From Paenibacillus lupini (GTDB lineage Bacteria > Bacillota > Bacilli > Paenibacillales > Paenibacillaceae), in contig NZ_JAASRW010000003.1 of assembly GCF_011761355.1 (NCBI RefSeq), forward strand, positions 705,188 to 769,187: 64,000 nt of DNA, given 5' to 3'. Positions 1 through 9,586 of the stretch are shown one piece after another. Each line of letters begins with the position of its first letter. Position 1 is the stretch's first letter. The position numbers and the translations under genes were made by a program. The notes under the pieces are model-generated. The model ran no database searches, was not told where the DNA came from, and saw only the letters and a list, made by a program, of their open reading frames with translations.

Positions 1-3000
1 CCGTTGCCCGCGATTTGCAGGCTACACTTGAGAATGCATCCTACGTAAGGAAATTTGATTCAGGTCTTCAATCTATCGGTACAGACTGGACACATCTAAC
101 CTTTACGATTCGTCCGAATGCCGATGAGCTGCTTGCCCTTAAAATCATGCTGGGCAAAACACCTAACGCAGTAGTTGGTACCGTATGGATCGATAACGTT
201 GTGCTTGAGGTGGAAAATACACCAGTGAAACGTCCGCCAACAATGGTTGCGGACAGCACAAATAATCTGGCTGGCCAAGAAATCGTCATTCCTTTTGCGG
301 ATGACGCGGCTTGGAGAGGGGCTATCACATCGGTTTCCGTAAATGGTGTGGTATTAAATGCTTCGCAATATGCCGTAACAGCTGGCACATTGACGCTTCA
401 CTCGGACGTCTTCTCGGTTGACGGGAACTATCCAGTAAAAGTAACAGCTAGTGGGTATGGCGATGCTGTAATCACGCAGCAAGTCTTCTCCGGCGACGGC
501 AATCTGGTTCTGAACGGCAGCTTCACGAACGGCACGTCGAACTGGGAGTCCTGGAAAGGCGCTGATGATTACTCTTCTATTTCTGTAGAAGGTGAGAAGG
601 CTAAGATCCAAATTAACTATAACGGCGGTTTGGATCAGCAATGGCATGTGCCTTACACGTGGTCCACGCAGTTCATGCAATCCGGTATTCAGCTGAAAGC
701 CGGCAAAACGTATGAGCTTAGCTTTAAAGTTTCGTCTACGGTTGACCGTCCGATTCTGGTAGAACTGACCGGCTACAACAATAATCAGCAAGTGGTGTTC
801 TTTATTACGGGTGATGAAGCTGTCTACTCGAAAGTGCTGAAACCAACCGCTGATATGACCTTAACCGTGAAGTACCTGCTTGGTAATGTGATTAACGGTG
901 ATCAAGTGACACCAGAAGGTGAGCATACGATCACGATCGACGAGGTAGCTGTCCGCGAGAAAGTATCACCACCAGCTGTAGCTGCCGATGCAACAGATAA
1001 TAAATTAACTAATCCAATTGAGCTGACCTTTACGGACAACACAACTTGGAGAAATGTAATTACAGGCATCATGATCGACGGCGCAGCAGTTGATGCAAGC
1101 AAGTATACGATTGCAGCTGGCAAAATCACGTTTGACCCATCGCTCTTCCCGTCTATCAAGAAGTATGCGATTGCTATTCTGGCTAATGGTTATGCGGCTG
1201 CGGAGGTATCGCAGGAAGTGAAGACCAATGCGAAGAATGCTGCGATCGGAAGCACGGCAACGGCTTCATTCAACAATCAGCCCGCGGCTAATGCCATTGA
1301 TGGCAATATGGGTACAAGATGGGAGAGCGCTTCTCAAGATCCACAGTGGATTTCGCTCGATCTGAAAAAGCTTTATAAGCTCGACAGCATTATGCTCAGC
1401 TGGGAAGGGGCTTACGGTAAGACCTATACCGTTCAAGTCTCTGCAGCGGAAACGCCGGGAGATAACGACTGGACGACAATCTTCACCGAGCCATCCGGCA
1501 ACGGGGGGATCGACAACATTACCCTGCATGGAGAAGAAGCCCGTCATGTACGTATCTACGGCACCGTAAGAGGTACGACCTATGGCTATTCGCTCTATGA
1601 ATTCGAAGTATATGGCAACCCGTCTAATCCGGATCCAGTACTGCCTCTTGGGCCAGTTCTGACAGCCGATTCTTCGGATAATAAAGCAGGCAGCAGCATC
1701 GATGTTACCTTCTCAAGCAATACCGCATGGGAAAATGCAATTACAGCTGTAAAAGTGAATAATGCTGCTCTTGCAGCCAATCAATACACCGTTGCAGCAG
1801 GCAAAATCACACTGAATGCCAGCGTATTTACAGCCGCCGGCAGCTACACGATAACGGTAGCTGCTACGGGCTACGCAGACAGTGAAGTGACGCAAGCTAT
1901 TACGGCGGATGTGAATCTGGCCCTGGGTAAGACAGCTGCTGCTTCGTCTAATGCTAATAACAGTCAGGCAGCAGCCGTACTTGATGGCAATCAGGGAACA
2001 AGATGGGAAGCTGCAACAGGCAGTAATCCAGAATGGGTTTATATTGATCTTGGTGCGGTATATTCCATTACGAGATTGAACCTGCTGTGGGAAACAGCTT
2101 ACGGCAAAACCTTTGATATTCAAGTTGCTCAGCCGGGTGCTGATCTTAGTGATACGAACAGCTGGACAACGGTTAAGCATCTGGACCGCACACTGACTGG
2201 CTCGGGCAAAATACAAGATGCTATTTTGCTAGACTCACCAGCTGTTGGTCAGTACATCAGAGTGTATGTGACAACAAAAGGCTTCCCTCCATACGGTCCA
2301 TCCCTTTGGGAGTTCGAAGTGTATGGCTCTGAAGCGGAAGCGACAGGTCCTGTTACAGCAGCGCCACCTGCTTTAACAGCAGATACAACAGATAACCAAG
2401 CAGGCAAAAGCATTGATCTGAGCTTTACGGGCGACGCAGCGTGGGAAGGTGCTGTGTCTGCCGTGAAGGTTAACGGGACATCGCTTGCTGCTGAGCAATT
2501 CAAAGTGGAAAGCGGCAGAATTGCTCTTGCCTCAACAGTATTCACGGCAGCTGGCAGCTACAATATCGTCATTGAAGCAAGCGGCTATTCGGATGCTGCG
2601 GTGACGCAAGTCATTACAGCGGCAGACGCTCCAGTTATCAATCTAGCATTGAACAAATCGGCAGTCGCTTCTTCTGCGCAAGGCCCTTATCTAGCAACGG
2701 AGGCGACTGACGGTGATCAAGGCTCCAGATGGGGTGCAGACTGGGAAGCAAATACGGATAACCATCCGGAATGGATTTATGTTGATCTTGGTGCGGTAGA
2801 GACCTTCAATAAGCTTGTATTGAATTGGGAAGGAGCATACGGTAAATCACTTGTCATTCAAGTGGCTCAACCAGGAGCTGATCTGTCCAGCAATGACAGC
2901 TGGACGACGGTTCATACCATTACCGGCCAATCCCTAAGCGGGGAAGGCTTGAAGCAGACGATTAATCTTGCTGCTCCGGCAGAAGGCCAATATGTACGGA

Positions 3001-3065
3001 TTTATGTAATGGAGAAAGGCCTTGCTGCCTACGGTCCATCGTTATATGAGATTGAGATTTACTAG
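1..3065 (+). CDS. Modular surface protein with repeated Shr-HID-like and discoidin domains, 5' end missing
   Basis: The reading frame is open from the window edge, so the true start lies upstream; a TTG at 15 is in frame but has no ribosome binding site. The domain order seen is: tail of a CBM4/9-like beta-sandwich (to about 230), an HID-like (Shr-type, DUF1533) repeat (about 230-490), a complete CBM4/9-like domain (495-950), an HID-like repeat (965-1215), then F5/8 type C discoidin domains at about 1220-1620, 1905-2325 and 2635-3062 separated by two more HID-like repeats. HID-like units share a V..D...N..G..I...F pattern and end in GY.D..V.Q. Discoidin units share A.DG..GTRW and a Y..SL.E.E.YG tail. 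Known relatives are C-terminal parts of secreted glycoside hydrolases or surface adhesins; a catalytic domain, if any, is outside the window. No SLH domain or sortase signal follows. Confidence 0.85.
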   Translation, partial: VARDLQATLENASYVRKFDSGLQSIGTDWTHLTFTIRPNADELLALKIMLGKTPNAVVGTVWIDNVVLEVENTPVKRPPTMVADSTNNLAGQEIVIPFADDAAWRGAITSVSVNGVVLNASQYAVTAGTLTLHSDVFSVDGNYPVKVTASGYGDAVITQQVFSGDGNLVLNGSFTNGTSNWESWKGADDYSSISVEGEKAKIQINYNGGLDQQWHVPYTWSTQFMQSGIQLKAGKTYELSFKVSSTVDRPILVELTGYNNNQQVVFFITGDEAVYSKVLKPTADMTLTVKYLLGNVINGDQVTPEGEHTITIDEVAVREKVSPPAVAADATDNKLTNPIELTFTDNTTWRNVITGIMIDGAAVDASKYTIAAGKITFDPSLFPSIKKYAIAILANGYAAAEVSQEVKTNAKNAAIGSTATASFNNQPAANAIDGNMGTRWESASQDPQWISLDLKKLYKLDSIMLSWEGAYGKTYTVQVSAAETPGDNDWTTIFTEPSGNGGIDNITLHGEEARHVRIYGTVRGTTYGYSLYEFEVYGNPSNPDPVLPLGPVLTADSSDNKAGSSIDVTFSSNTAWENAITAVKVNNAALAANQYTVAAGKITLNASVFTAAGSYTITVAATGYADSEVTQAITADVNLALGKTAAASSNANNSQAAAVLDGNQGTRWEAATGSNPEWVYIDLGAVYSITRLNLLWETAYGKTFDIQVAQPGADLSDTNSWTTVKHLDRTLTGSGKIQDAILLDSPAVGQYIRVYVTTKGFPPYGPSLWEFEVYGSEAEATGPVTAAPPALTADTTDNQAGKSIDLSFTGDAAWEGAVSAVKVNGTSLAAEQFKVESGRIALASTVFTAAGSYNIVIEASGYSDAAVTQVITAADAPVINLALNKSAVASSAQGPYLATEATDGDQGSRWGADWEANTDNHPEWIYVDLGAVETFNKLVLNWEGAYGKSLVIQVAQPGADLSSNDSWTTVHTITGQSLSGEGLKQTINLAAPAEGQYVRIYVMEKGLAAYGPSLYEIEIY

Positions 3066-3072
3066 GTACTAG

Positions 3073-3122
3073 AAAAGCCACCTCATCGAACTGCCTGATG
3101 GCAGCCGATAAGGTGGCTTTTT
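3073..3122. terminator. Bidirectional intrinsic terminator
   Basis: The arms AAAAGCCACC and GGTGGCTTTT flank a loop, with A-runs and T-runs on both sides. It can end the modular surface protein transcript on the plus strand and hemL on the minus strand. Confidence 0.85.
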
Positions 3123-3134
3123 GATGTTGTAAGT

Positions 3135-4445
3135 TTACAGCTTCGAGAAGGCAATCTCAGCGGCTGCGAGAGTAACCTCGATGTCTTCTTTTGTATGGGC
3201 GGTTGTCAGGAACCACGCTTCATATTTAGAAGGCGCTAGATTGATGCCTTGTTCAAGCATCAGCTTGAAGAAGCGGCCAAACACATCGCCGTTCGTATCC
3301 TGCGCTTCATCATAGTTGGTAACTGGATGATTACAGAAATGCGTCGAGAACGAACCGCGGATTTGGTTGATCGTAAGTGGGATGCCATGTTTGGAAGCAG
3401 AGGCACGAAGACCATCCGCCAGCAGCGTTGCCAGATCATTCATACGGTCATAGATGCCAGCTTCCTGCAATACTTCAAGACAGGCGATACCAGCCGAGAT
3501 AGATGCTGGATTTCCCGCCATTGTACCCGCTTGATAAGCCGGGCCAAGCGGAGCGACCTGCTCCATAATTTCTTTGCGGCCGCCATAGGCGCCGATCGGC
3601 AGACCACCGCCGATGATTTTGCCAAGAGCAGTAAGGTCAGGCTCAATCGCTTTGAAGTCCGGGAATACGTTAAATGTTTGAGTCGTACCGTAATGGAAGC
3701 GGAAGGCTGTAATGACTTCATCATAAATAACGAGTGCACCAGCTTCACGGGTCAACTTGCAGACACCTTCCAGGAAGCCAGGTTCCGGCATAACCATACC
3801 GAAGTTGCCAACAATTGGCTCGATCATAACAGCTGCTGTATCATCGCCCCAGCGTTCCAGAGCTTCTTTTAAGGCTGGCAGGTTGTTGAAGGGAACGGTA
3901 ATCACTTCTTGGGCAATGCTCGTAGGAATACCGGCGCTGTCCGGAATGCCAAGCGTAGAAGGGCCGGAGCCTGCTGCAACAAGTACAAGATCGGAATGGC
4001 CATGGTAACAGCCAGCGAATTTAATGATCTTGTTGCGTTTCGTGAACGCACGTGCAACACGGATGGTAGTCATAACCGCTTCCGTACCGGAGTTGACGAA
4101 CCGTACTTTATCAAGGGAAGGAATAGCTTCCTTCAGCATACGGGCCATCTGGATTTCGAGCTCTGTAGGCGTACCGTATAGGGTACCGTTTTGCGCGGCA
4201 CAAACGATTGCCTCTGTAATATGCGGGTGGGCATGTCCGGTAATAATCGGGCCGTATGCGGCCAAATAATCGATGTAACGATTATCGTCAACATCATAGA
4301 AGTAGGCGCCTTCGGCACGCTTCATAAATACTGGTGCGCCGCCACCAACTGCCTTGAAAGAGCGGGAAGGGCTGTTAACGCCTCCGACAATATGCTTGAG
4401 CGCTTCTTCATAAAGCGCTTCTGAACGTGTACGTTGCATAGACAT
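3135..4445 (-). CDS. hemL: Glutamate-1-semialdehyde 2,1-aminomutase
   Basis: PLP-dependent class III aminotransferase-fold enzyme that converts glutamate-1-semialdehyde to 5-aminolevulinate, the committed C5-pathway step to haem and other tetrapyrroles; cytoplasmic. The 436-residue product has the usual length. The PLP lysine is K275 in [17 protein letters not shown], and the [10 protein letters not shown] and YDEVITAFR motifs are intact. The start at 4445 is chosen because CGGAGG lies 9 nt upstream; the frame stays open to 4481 but those 12 codons have no ribosome binding site. It stands alone, away from a hemAXCDB cluster, so it could be the second (GsaB-like) paralogue found in many Bacillales. 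I cannot tell which from this window. Confidence 0.95.
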   Translation of the reverse strand: MSMQRTRSEALYEEALKHIVGGVNSPSRSFKAVGGGAPVFMKRAEGAYFYDVDDNRYIDYLAAYGPIITGHAHPHITEAIVCAAQNGTLYGTPTELEIQMARMLKEAIPSLDKVRFVNSGTEAVMTTIRVARAFTKRNKIIKFAGCYHGHSDLVLVAAGSGPSTLGIPDSAGIPTSIAQEVITVPFNNLPALKEALERWGDDTAAVMIEPIVGNFGMVMPEPGFLEGVCKLTREAGALVIYDEVITAFRFHYGTTQTFNVFPDFKAIEPDLTALGKIIGGGLPIGAYGGRKEIMEQVAPLGPAYQAGTMAGNPASISAGIACLEVLQEAGIYDRMNDLATLLADGLRASASKHGIPLTINQIRGSFSTHFCNHPVTNYDEAQDTNGDVFGRFFKLMLEQGINLAPSKYEAWFLTTAHTKEDIEVTLAAAEIAFSKL

Positions 4446-4481
4446 AGAATAAATCCTCCGTATAAGAAATATGTAAGCCAT

Positions 4482-4882
4482 CCTTAATCGGTCGAACGGC
4501 CTTAAGGGTTTTTAAATCGACACTCCCCATTATCGCGCAGTCTGGGCAAAAAGCAAAGTGCCGTGCTTACCTCTGTCTATGAACAGGCTAGGCTATATGG
4601 CGGCGGAGGTCAATTTCAGGTATAGAGGTATCGGACGTTACTTAGGTTGGATTTCATCCAGCAAAAGGGGTTTTTGAGAATGGTAAGGTTGGCTATAATG
4701 GATTCCATCCAATGAAATGATCCAGCTATACCCCCAGAAGTCCAAGTGAGGCGGTTTTTGTTGGACAATCTCCAACATAGAGCGGACTCTATCTATAGAG
4801 TTGCCATTTCACTGTACAAAATCCAACATAGGCAGGTTAGAGGTGACGAGTACTGCAGGATGTAAAGCCTGACCGATAAACA
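4482..4882. repeat. Non-coding region with short palindromic repeats
   Basis: No gene is seen between hemL and the LCP gene. Copies of a short near-palindromic motif occur at 4647-4662 (TTGGATTTCATCCAGC), 4699-4711 (TGGATTCCATCCA) and, in inverted form, 4813-4828 (TGTACAAAATCCAACA). A related TTGGACAATCTCCAAC lies at 4761-4776. The same family recurs at 37693-37874. The hemL promoter must lie near 4460-4560 but no clear -35/-10 pair was assigned. Confidence 0.6.
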
Positions 4883-4927
4883 AAAGGACCTCAACTCCCG
4901 CCGCTAAGCGTGAGTATGAGGTCCTTT
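4883..4927 (-). terminator. Intrinsic terminator of the LCP gene
   Basis: Stem AAAGGACCTCA / TGAGGTCCTTT; read on the minus strand it is followed by a T-rich tract. It lies just past the stop codon of the LCP-family gene. Confidence 0.8.
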
Positions 4928-4955
4928 ATTATTCAGTTATTCAGTAAGCTATATC

Positions 4956-6008
4956 TTATTGTGTTGTGCTGCTGTTATCAGTTGTTGCATCCGTTCCGTT
5001 CTCCGCACCAGGCGAAGTGGATGGAGGAGCTACTGTATCATCCGATGCGAGTGTATCTTGAACCGAAGCTTTCAGTTCATCCAGATCACGAACGCCAAGA
5101 ACGGATGCACCACCAACATGCTCTTCCGCAATGTTATCCATTGGAGGCACTTGCTGCGTACCTGCCAGATGGGATTCAACGCCAAGCTGGCCAAGCTTCA
5201 GCATATCGGTAACCTGTAGGTTCGTCTCGATGTAAGGGGATACGCTGTCCAGAATTTTTTTCATCTGAACGATGTTCCAGCCGGATTTAAGCTTATCAGC
5301 TACAGCACCTAAGAACTCACGCTGACGCTCTGTACGTGTGAAGTCACTCATTGCGTCATGACGGAAGCGAACGTATTGCAAGGCTTTGTCGCCATCAAGC
5401 AGCTGATAGCCTTTCTTCAGATCGATATCGTATTTGTTCTCATCCGCGTTGTCCGTATAATGCATATCCTTTTCAACATCGAAGTAGACGCCGCCGATCG
5501 TATCGACGAGGGCTTTGAATCCTTCGAAATCAGTATACACATAATACTGAATATCAAGGCCAAGCAGATCACCAACTGTCTTCATTGCAAGCTGTGGTCC
5601 GCCAAGCGTTATAGCTGTATTGATACGCCCTTTGTCATGACCTTCAATATCAATATAAGTGTCACGCAGGACGGAGAATAGATGAGCTTTCTTCGTCACC
5701 GGATCAAAGGAGGCGATCATGATTGAATCGGAACGCGGTACCTGATTTTCTTCCAAGCCGCGGGCGTCACCGCCAAGCAGCAGGATGTTAACACGTTCTG
5801 TACCCTCCCATTTTGGAGGTGGTTCAACGGTTTCGTTATTAAATTGTCCGAAGCGGGATTCTTCCTTCGACTTGCTGAAGTTGTCCAATGAATTGTATAC
5901 GCCCGTGCCCCAGTACACTAAGGCAGCGACGCCAAGGACTATAACTACGAGAAAACCGCTGAGAACCCATTTCCAAGGTTTTCTTTTCTTTTTTGCTTGT
6001 GTAGCCAT
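4956..6008 (-). CDS. LCP (LytR-CpsA-Psr) family wall polymer ligase
   Basis: Membrane-anchored enzyme family that transfers undecaprenyl-linked anionic polymers such as teichoic acids onto peptidoglycan. The 350-residue product starts with a short Lys-rich cytoplasmic stretch, then one membrane segment (about residues 13-34), then an extracellular LCP domain. Visible family motifs include NILLLGGDAR near residue 75, RSDSIM, SVLRDTYIDI, the KGRIN loop, and the Arg-rich YVRFRHD...TRTERQREFL stretch. The C-terminus is Thr/Ser-rich and low complexity. The ATG at 6008 is taken as start because a GGAG lies upstream, though the 13-nt spacing is long; the frame stays open to 6113. It is divergent from the ABC exporter operon. 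Which TagT/U/V paralogue it matches is not resolvable here. Confidence 0.9.
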   Translation of the reverse strand: MATQAKKKRKPWKWVLSGFLVVIVLGVAALVYWGTGVYNSLDNFSKSKEESRFGQFNNETVEPPPKWEGTERVNILLLGGDARGLEENQVPRSDSIMIASFDPVTKKAHLFSVLRDTYIDIEGHDKGRINTAITLGGPQLAMKTVGDLLGLDIQYYVYTDFEGFKALVDTIGGVYFDVEKDMHYTDNADENKYDIDLKKGYQLLDGDKALQYVRFRHDAMSDFTRTERQREFLGAVADKLKSGWNIVQMKKILDSVSPYIETNLQVTDMLKLGQLGVESHLAGTQQVPPMDNIAEEHVGGASVLGVRDLDELKASVQDTLASDDTVAPPSTSPGAENGTDATTDNSSTTQ

Positions 6009-6119
6009 GACTGTAGTAGTGCTCCTTTCAGCAACTCTCCTGCAAAATGGTGTAAACCCAAATGAGACAGGCGATCTGATTAACCTAAGATGCCTGCCAT
6101 TTACGCACAACAATAACTA

Positions 6120-6133
6120 ATGTAATATTACAT
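6120..6133. promoter_or_regulatory. Perfect 14-bp palindrome, candidate operator
   Basis: ATGTAATATTACAT is a perfect dyad in the divergent spacer between the LCP gene and the ABC-2 exporter operon. The position suits a regulator binding site; this is inference from symmetry and location only. Confidence 0.3.
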
Positions 6134-6255
6134 ATCATAAAATTATAAAGCGGAACGATAGATAGAAGCAAGTTTTATCGTTTCCCTTGGAAAAAACTCA
6201 TAATTCCTCGGGAAATGTCGACCGTTGTAAACGGAGAGGAGATTATTTAAAGCTT

Positions 6256-7338
6256 ATGTTAGCGATTGATGTCAAAGATCTGCGAAAGCAGTTTAAAGTG
6301 CAAAAGAACAGAGAAGGCTTGTCCGGCGCACTAAAAGACCTGTTCAAACGTGAATATAACGAGGTTACAGCCGTTAAAGATATTTCGTTCCAAATTCCAC
6401 AAGGCGAGATCTGTGGTTATATTGGTGAGAATGGTGCAGGCAAGTCAACTACGATCAAGATGCTTACCGGTATTCTGGTCCCGACAGCGGGACAGCTGAA
6501 GGTAAATGGATACGTGCCGTTCAAAGACCGTGAGAAATTTGTAGGAGGGATCGGTGTTGTCTTCGGGCAGCGTTCCCAGCTGTGGTGGGATATCGGTGTT
6601 ATTGAGTCTTTCCAGTTGCTGCGTAAAGTATATCGGGTATCCGAACAGGATTTCCGCAAAAGATTGGACAACCTGGTGGAGCGCCTTGATCTAGGTGAGC
6701 TGCTGAACCGTCCGGTCCGTAAACTGAGTCTTGGCCAGCGGATGCGCTGTGAGCTGGTTGCTTCACTGCTTCATAATCCGTCGATCTTGTTTCTGGATGA
6801 ACCTACGATTGGTCTGGATATCGTGGTGAAGACAGAAATTCGTGAGTTTCTGAAGGAACTAAACCGTGAGGAAGGCACAACTATACTGCTGACCACCCAT
6901 GACCTGCAGGATATTGAAGCGTTATGTTCCCGTGTCATTATGTTGGATGACGGCCGCATTATATATGATGGTGGTCTTGAAGAACTGAAGAATCGTTGGA
7001 GCAAGGGGCGCGAAATTCAATTCCAATTCGGTACTGTAACCCCTCTGACAAAGCTGCAGCTGCTGACAGCAGGTCTTGATGTCACCTGGACAATGAACGA
7101 GCAGGGGGCTTCCATGTGGCTGCCGCATACGATTAATGTATCTGATGCGCTTGGCATGGTAGTTGGCGGGGCGGATATCCGCGATATTAAGATCCTCGAG
7201 ACGAACACTGACGATATCGTTCGTGAAATTTATCGCTCCGGTTCGGCTTCAGCGTCAGCCGCTGCAACGCTGCTTGAAACGGACTCCCCCAAGCAGGAGG
7301 CTGAGGTAGAGCCTGAGAAGGAGACTTCTCTCCGATGA
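6256..7338 (+). CDS. ABC-2 type exporter, ATP-binding protein (COG4586-like)
   Basis: Nucleotide-binding subunit that should power the two membrane proteins encoded directly downstream. The 360-residue product has Walker A GENGAGKST (about 57-65), Q-loop region near 105, signature LSLGQ (157-161), Walker B ILFLDEPT (177-184) and the switch His in TTHDLQD. A C-terminal extension of about 100 residues is typical of the COG4586 group, which travels with COG4587 and COG3694 permeases. The start chosen is the ATG at 6256, preceded by AGGAG at a long 14-nt spacing; the frame is open upstream to a TTG at 6187. It overlaps the next gene by four bases (ATGA). The substrate is unknown. Confidence 0.88.
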   Translation: MLAIDVKDLRKQFKVQKNREGLSGALKDLFKREYNEVTAVKDISFQIPQGEICGYIGENGAGKSTTIKMLTGILVPTAGQLKVNGYVPFKDREKFVGGIGVVFGQRSQLWWDIGVIESFQLLRKVYRVSEQDFRKRLDNLVERLDLGELLNRPVRKLSLGQRMRCELVASLLHNPSILFLDEPTIGLDIVVKTEIREFLKELNREEGTTILLTTHDLQDIEALCSRVIMLDDGRIIYDGGLEELKNRWSKGREIQFQFGTVTPLTKLQLLTAGLDVTWTMNEQGASMWLPHTINVSDALGMVVGGADIRDIKILETNTDDIVREIYRSGSASASAAATLLETDSPKQEAEVEPEKETSLR

Positions 7339-8129
7339 TGAGCGCATACGTAGATTTTATCCGAATCAGGTTTCTAACGATGCTGGCTTATCGCGTCAAT
7401 TATTACAGCGGCATTATTATCTATGCCATCAATATTGGCGCTTATTATTTCTTGTGGAAGGCGATCTTTGGCTCAGCAGAGACACTTCAAGGCTTTACAT
7501 TAGCTCAAATGACGACGTACATTGCGGTATCCTGGATGGCCCGCGCGTTTTACTTCAATAACCTAGACCGCGAGATTGCAAATGATGTCCGGGACGGCAG
7601 TATTGCGATGCAGCTTATCCGGCCATACTCGTACCTTGTTGTGAAAATGATGCAGGGACTTGGCGAAGGCTTGTTCCGCCTCATTCTCTTTATGGGGCCA
7701 GGTTTAGTTATCGTCTGTCTGCTCTTCCCGGTCAAGCTCCCGAAGGATCCAGCCGTATGGATTATCTATTTCGTCATGCTGATGTTTAGTCTGTTTATCA
7801 ATTCGCAGCTTAACATTCTGACGGGCCTTGCGGCATTCTTCGTGGAAAATAACGAGGGCATGATGCGGATGAAGCGGGTCCTTGTTGACCTGTTCTCCGG
7901 TGTCCTCATTCCGATCGCTTTCTTCCCGGGGTGGCTGAAGGCGACGATGGAATGGCTGCCTTTTCAGGCGATTACGTATTTACCAAGTGCGGTATTTACA
8001 GGACGTACCCCGATGAGTGAGGCTTGGGGTGTTCTGGGGCTGCAGGCGTTATGGTTCCTTATTTTGCTTGTGCCTATCATGTTTACTTGGCGGGCGGCCC
8101 GTAAGCGGCTGTTCGTGCAAGGAGGTTAA
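7335..8129 (+). CDS. ABC-2 type exporter permease (COG4587-like)
   Basis: Polytopic membrane protein of 264 residues with about six hydrophobic segments (near residues 20-40, 58-75, 115-135, 142-165, 180-200, 235-255). The sequence style, including NLDREIANDVRDGSI and the L.RPYSYL stretch, is that of the ABC-2 family partner of the upstream ATPase. It starts within the ATPase stop region (ATGATGA), so translation is probably coupled. An ATG at 7338 is an equally possible start. Confidence 0.85.
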   Translation: MMSAYVDFIRIRFLTMLAYRVNYYSGIIIYAINIGAYYFLWKAIFGSAETLQGFTLAQMTTYIAVSWMARAFYFNNLDREIANDVRDGSIAMQLIRPYSYLVVKMMQGLGEGLFRLILFMGPGLVIVCLLFPVKLPKDPAVWIIYFVMLMFSLFINSQLNILTGLAAFFVENNEGMMRMKRVLVDLFSGVLIPIAFFPGWLKATMEWLPFQAITYLPSAVFTGRTPMSEAWGVLGLQALWFLILLVPIMFTWRAARKRLFVQGG

Positions 8130-8135
8130 TTCTAG

Positions 8136-8927
8136 ATGCTGTATGCAGTGTTGTTCTGGGAATACATTAAAAACTATGCGAAGACTCGTCTGACTTACCG
8201 TGCTGACTTCTGGGTAGAGGTTATCTCGGACTTGATGTTCCAAGGGATGAACCTGGTCTTTATTCTGGTCGTGTTCCAGCACACGCCAACGCTTGGCGGC
8301 TGGACGGAGTCCGAAGTCATCTTTGTTTACGGCTTCTTTATGATCCCGTATGGCTTATTCTCGACTTTCTTTGGGATGTGGAACTTCAGTGAACGGTATA
8401 TTGTGAAAGGCGAGATGGACCGGATTCTAACTCGGCCGGCTCATAACCTGTTTCAGGTATTGCTGGAGAACGTTGATCCGCCATCCCTGATTGGTTCGGT
8501 TGTTGGGGCGGTCATTATGGCTGTCTGCTGGAATGATCTTGGACTAGCTTTCCATTGGTACTACGTGCTGATTATGCTCCTGTTCGTGCTTGGTGCCGTG
8601 CTTGTGTATGCAGGCATCTACACGGCGCTGTCGGCGATATCGTTCTTTTCGGATGCGCCAACGGGCATCGTTCCGCTAATTTATAACGTTCAGAACTATG
8701 GAAGATATCCGGTTAACATTTATAATAAAACGATTCGTTTTGTTTTGACCTGGCTGCTGCCTTTTGCCTTTGTTGGTGTTATACCGGCTTCGTATTTCTT
8801 GGAGAAGAAAACGGATGACTTGTCGCAGCTGGCTTGGTTTACGCCTGTTATGGGGATTATCGTATTCACGCTTGGTCTTATCATTTGGAATCATGGCGTG
8901 AAGCGTTACCGCGGGGCGGGTTCGTAG
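8136..8927 (+). CDS. ABC-2 type exporter permease (COG3694-like)
   Basis: Second membrane subunit of the three-gene exporter: 263 residues with six predicted membrane segments and the family's [12 protein letters not shown] loop around residues 90-100. A strong AAGGAGG site precedes the ATG. Only six bases separate it from the first permease, so the three genes form one operon with two different transmembrane subunits pairing with one ATPase. No substrate clue is visible. Confidence 0.85.
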   Translation: MLYAVLFWEYIKNYAKTRLTYRADFWVEVISDLMFQGMNLVFILVVFQHTPTLGGWTESEVIFVYGFFMIPYGLFSTFFGMWNFSERYIVKGEMDRILTRPAHNLFQVLLENVDPPSLIGSVVGAVIMAVCWNDLGLAFHWYYVLIMLLFVLGAVLVYAGIYTALSAISFFSDAPTGIVPLIYNVQNYGRYPVNIYNKTIRFVLTWLLPFAFVGVIPASYFLEKKTDDLSQLAWFTPVMGIIVFTLGLIIWNHGVKRYRGAGS

Positions 8928-8976
8928 TCAGAAGCTAAGAGCAGCAGGTTGGGAGAGGTATTGGAGGAAAGTAACA

Positions 8977-9444
8977 ATGAGTGCAATCGAGGTTGGCAAG
9001 AAGGCGCCGGATTTTAAGCTGCCGGCATCAAACGGAGAAACGGTTAAGCTAAGTGATTACCGCGGGAAAAAGGTCGTCATTTACTTCTATCCGAAGGATA
9101 ATACACCGACTTGTACGCAGCAGGCTTGTGATTTCCGTGATGCGTATCCGGCAATGGCAGACAGTAATACAGTTGTGCTGGGCATCAGCTCGGACCCGGT
9201 TAAGTCGCATGAGAAGTTTATCGGCAAGCAGGGCTTGCCGTTCCTGCTGCTTTCGGATGAAGAACACAAGGTATGCGAGAAATACGGCGTATGGCAGATG
9301 AAGAAACTGTACGGCCGCGAATACATGGGCGTTGTCCGCTCAACCTTTCTCATCAATGAGAAAGGCAAACTGGTCCGCGAGTGGCGCGGCGTGAAGATTA
9401 AAGGCCATGTCCAGCAGGTAGCGGATGAGGCAGCAAAGCTATAA
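8977..9444 (+). CDS. bcp: Thioredoxin-dependent thiol peroxidase (Bcp/PrxQ)
   Basis: Atypical 2-Cys peroxiredoxin that reduces hydrogen peroxide and organic hydroperoxides using thioredoxin. The 155-residue product has the AhpC/TSA fold sequence, with the peroxidatic Cys at 46 and a resolving Cys at 51 in [12 protein letters not shown]. This Cys-x4-Cys spacing is diagnostic for PrxQ. GGAGG precedes the ATG. It lies about 50 nt after the ABC operon and could be co-transcribed with it. Confidence 0.95.
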   Translation: MSAIEVGKKAPDFKLPASNGETVKLSDYRGKKVVIYFYPKDNTPTCTQQACDFRDAYPAMADSNTVVLGISSDPVKSHEKFIGKQGLPFLLLSDEEHKVCEKYGVWQMKKLYGREYMGVVRSTFLINEKGKLVREWRGVKIKGHVQQVADEAAKL

Positions 9445-9451
9445 AAGATCG

Positions 9452-9483
9452 AAGGCGGGCCCTGATGGGCTCGCTTTTTTTGT
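9452..9483 (+). terminator. Intrinsic terminator after bcp
   Basis: GCGGGCCC-TGAT-GGGCTCGC stem followed by TTTTTTT. Confidence 0.85.
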
Positions 9484-9586
9484 TGCAGCACGTAACAAAC
9501 AAATATGATCCACTGGGCATTTGCTAGATTTGCCGCTCATATACTCTATTAGATCGATTACGAGAATAGAGAAGGGTGGCAGATTC

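Noticed and set aside
3249..4424. Plus-strand frames opposite hemL
   Set aside because: Antisense shadows without ribosome binding sites.
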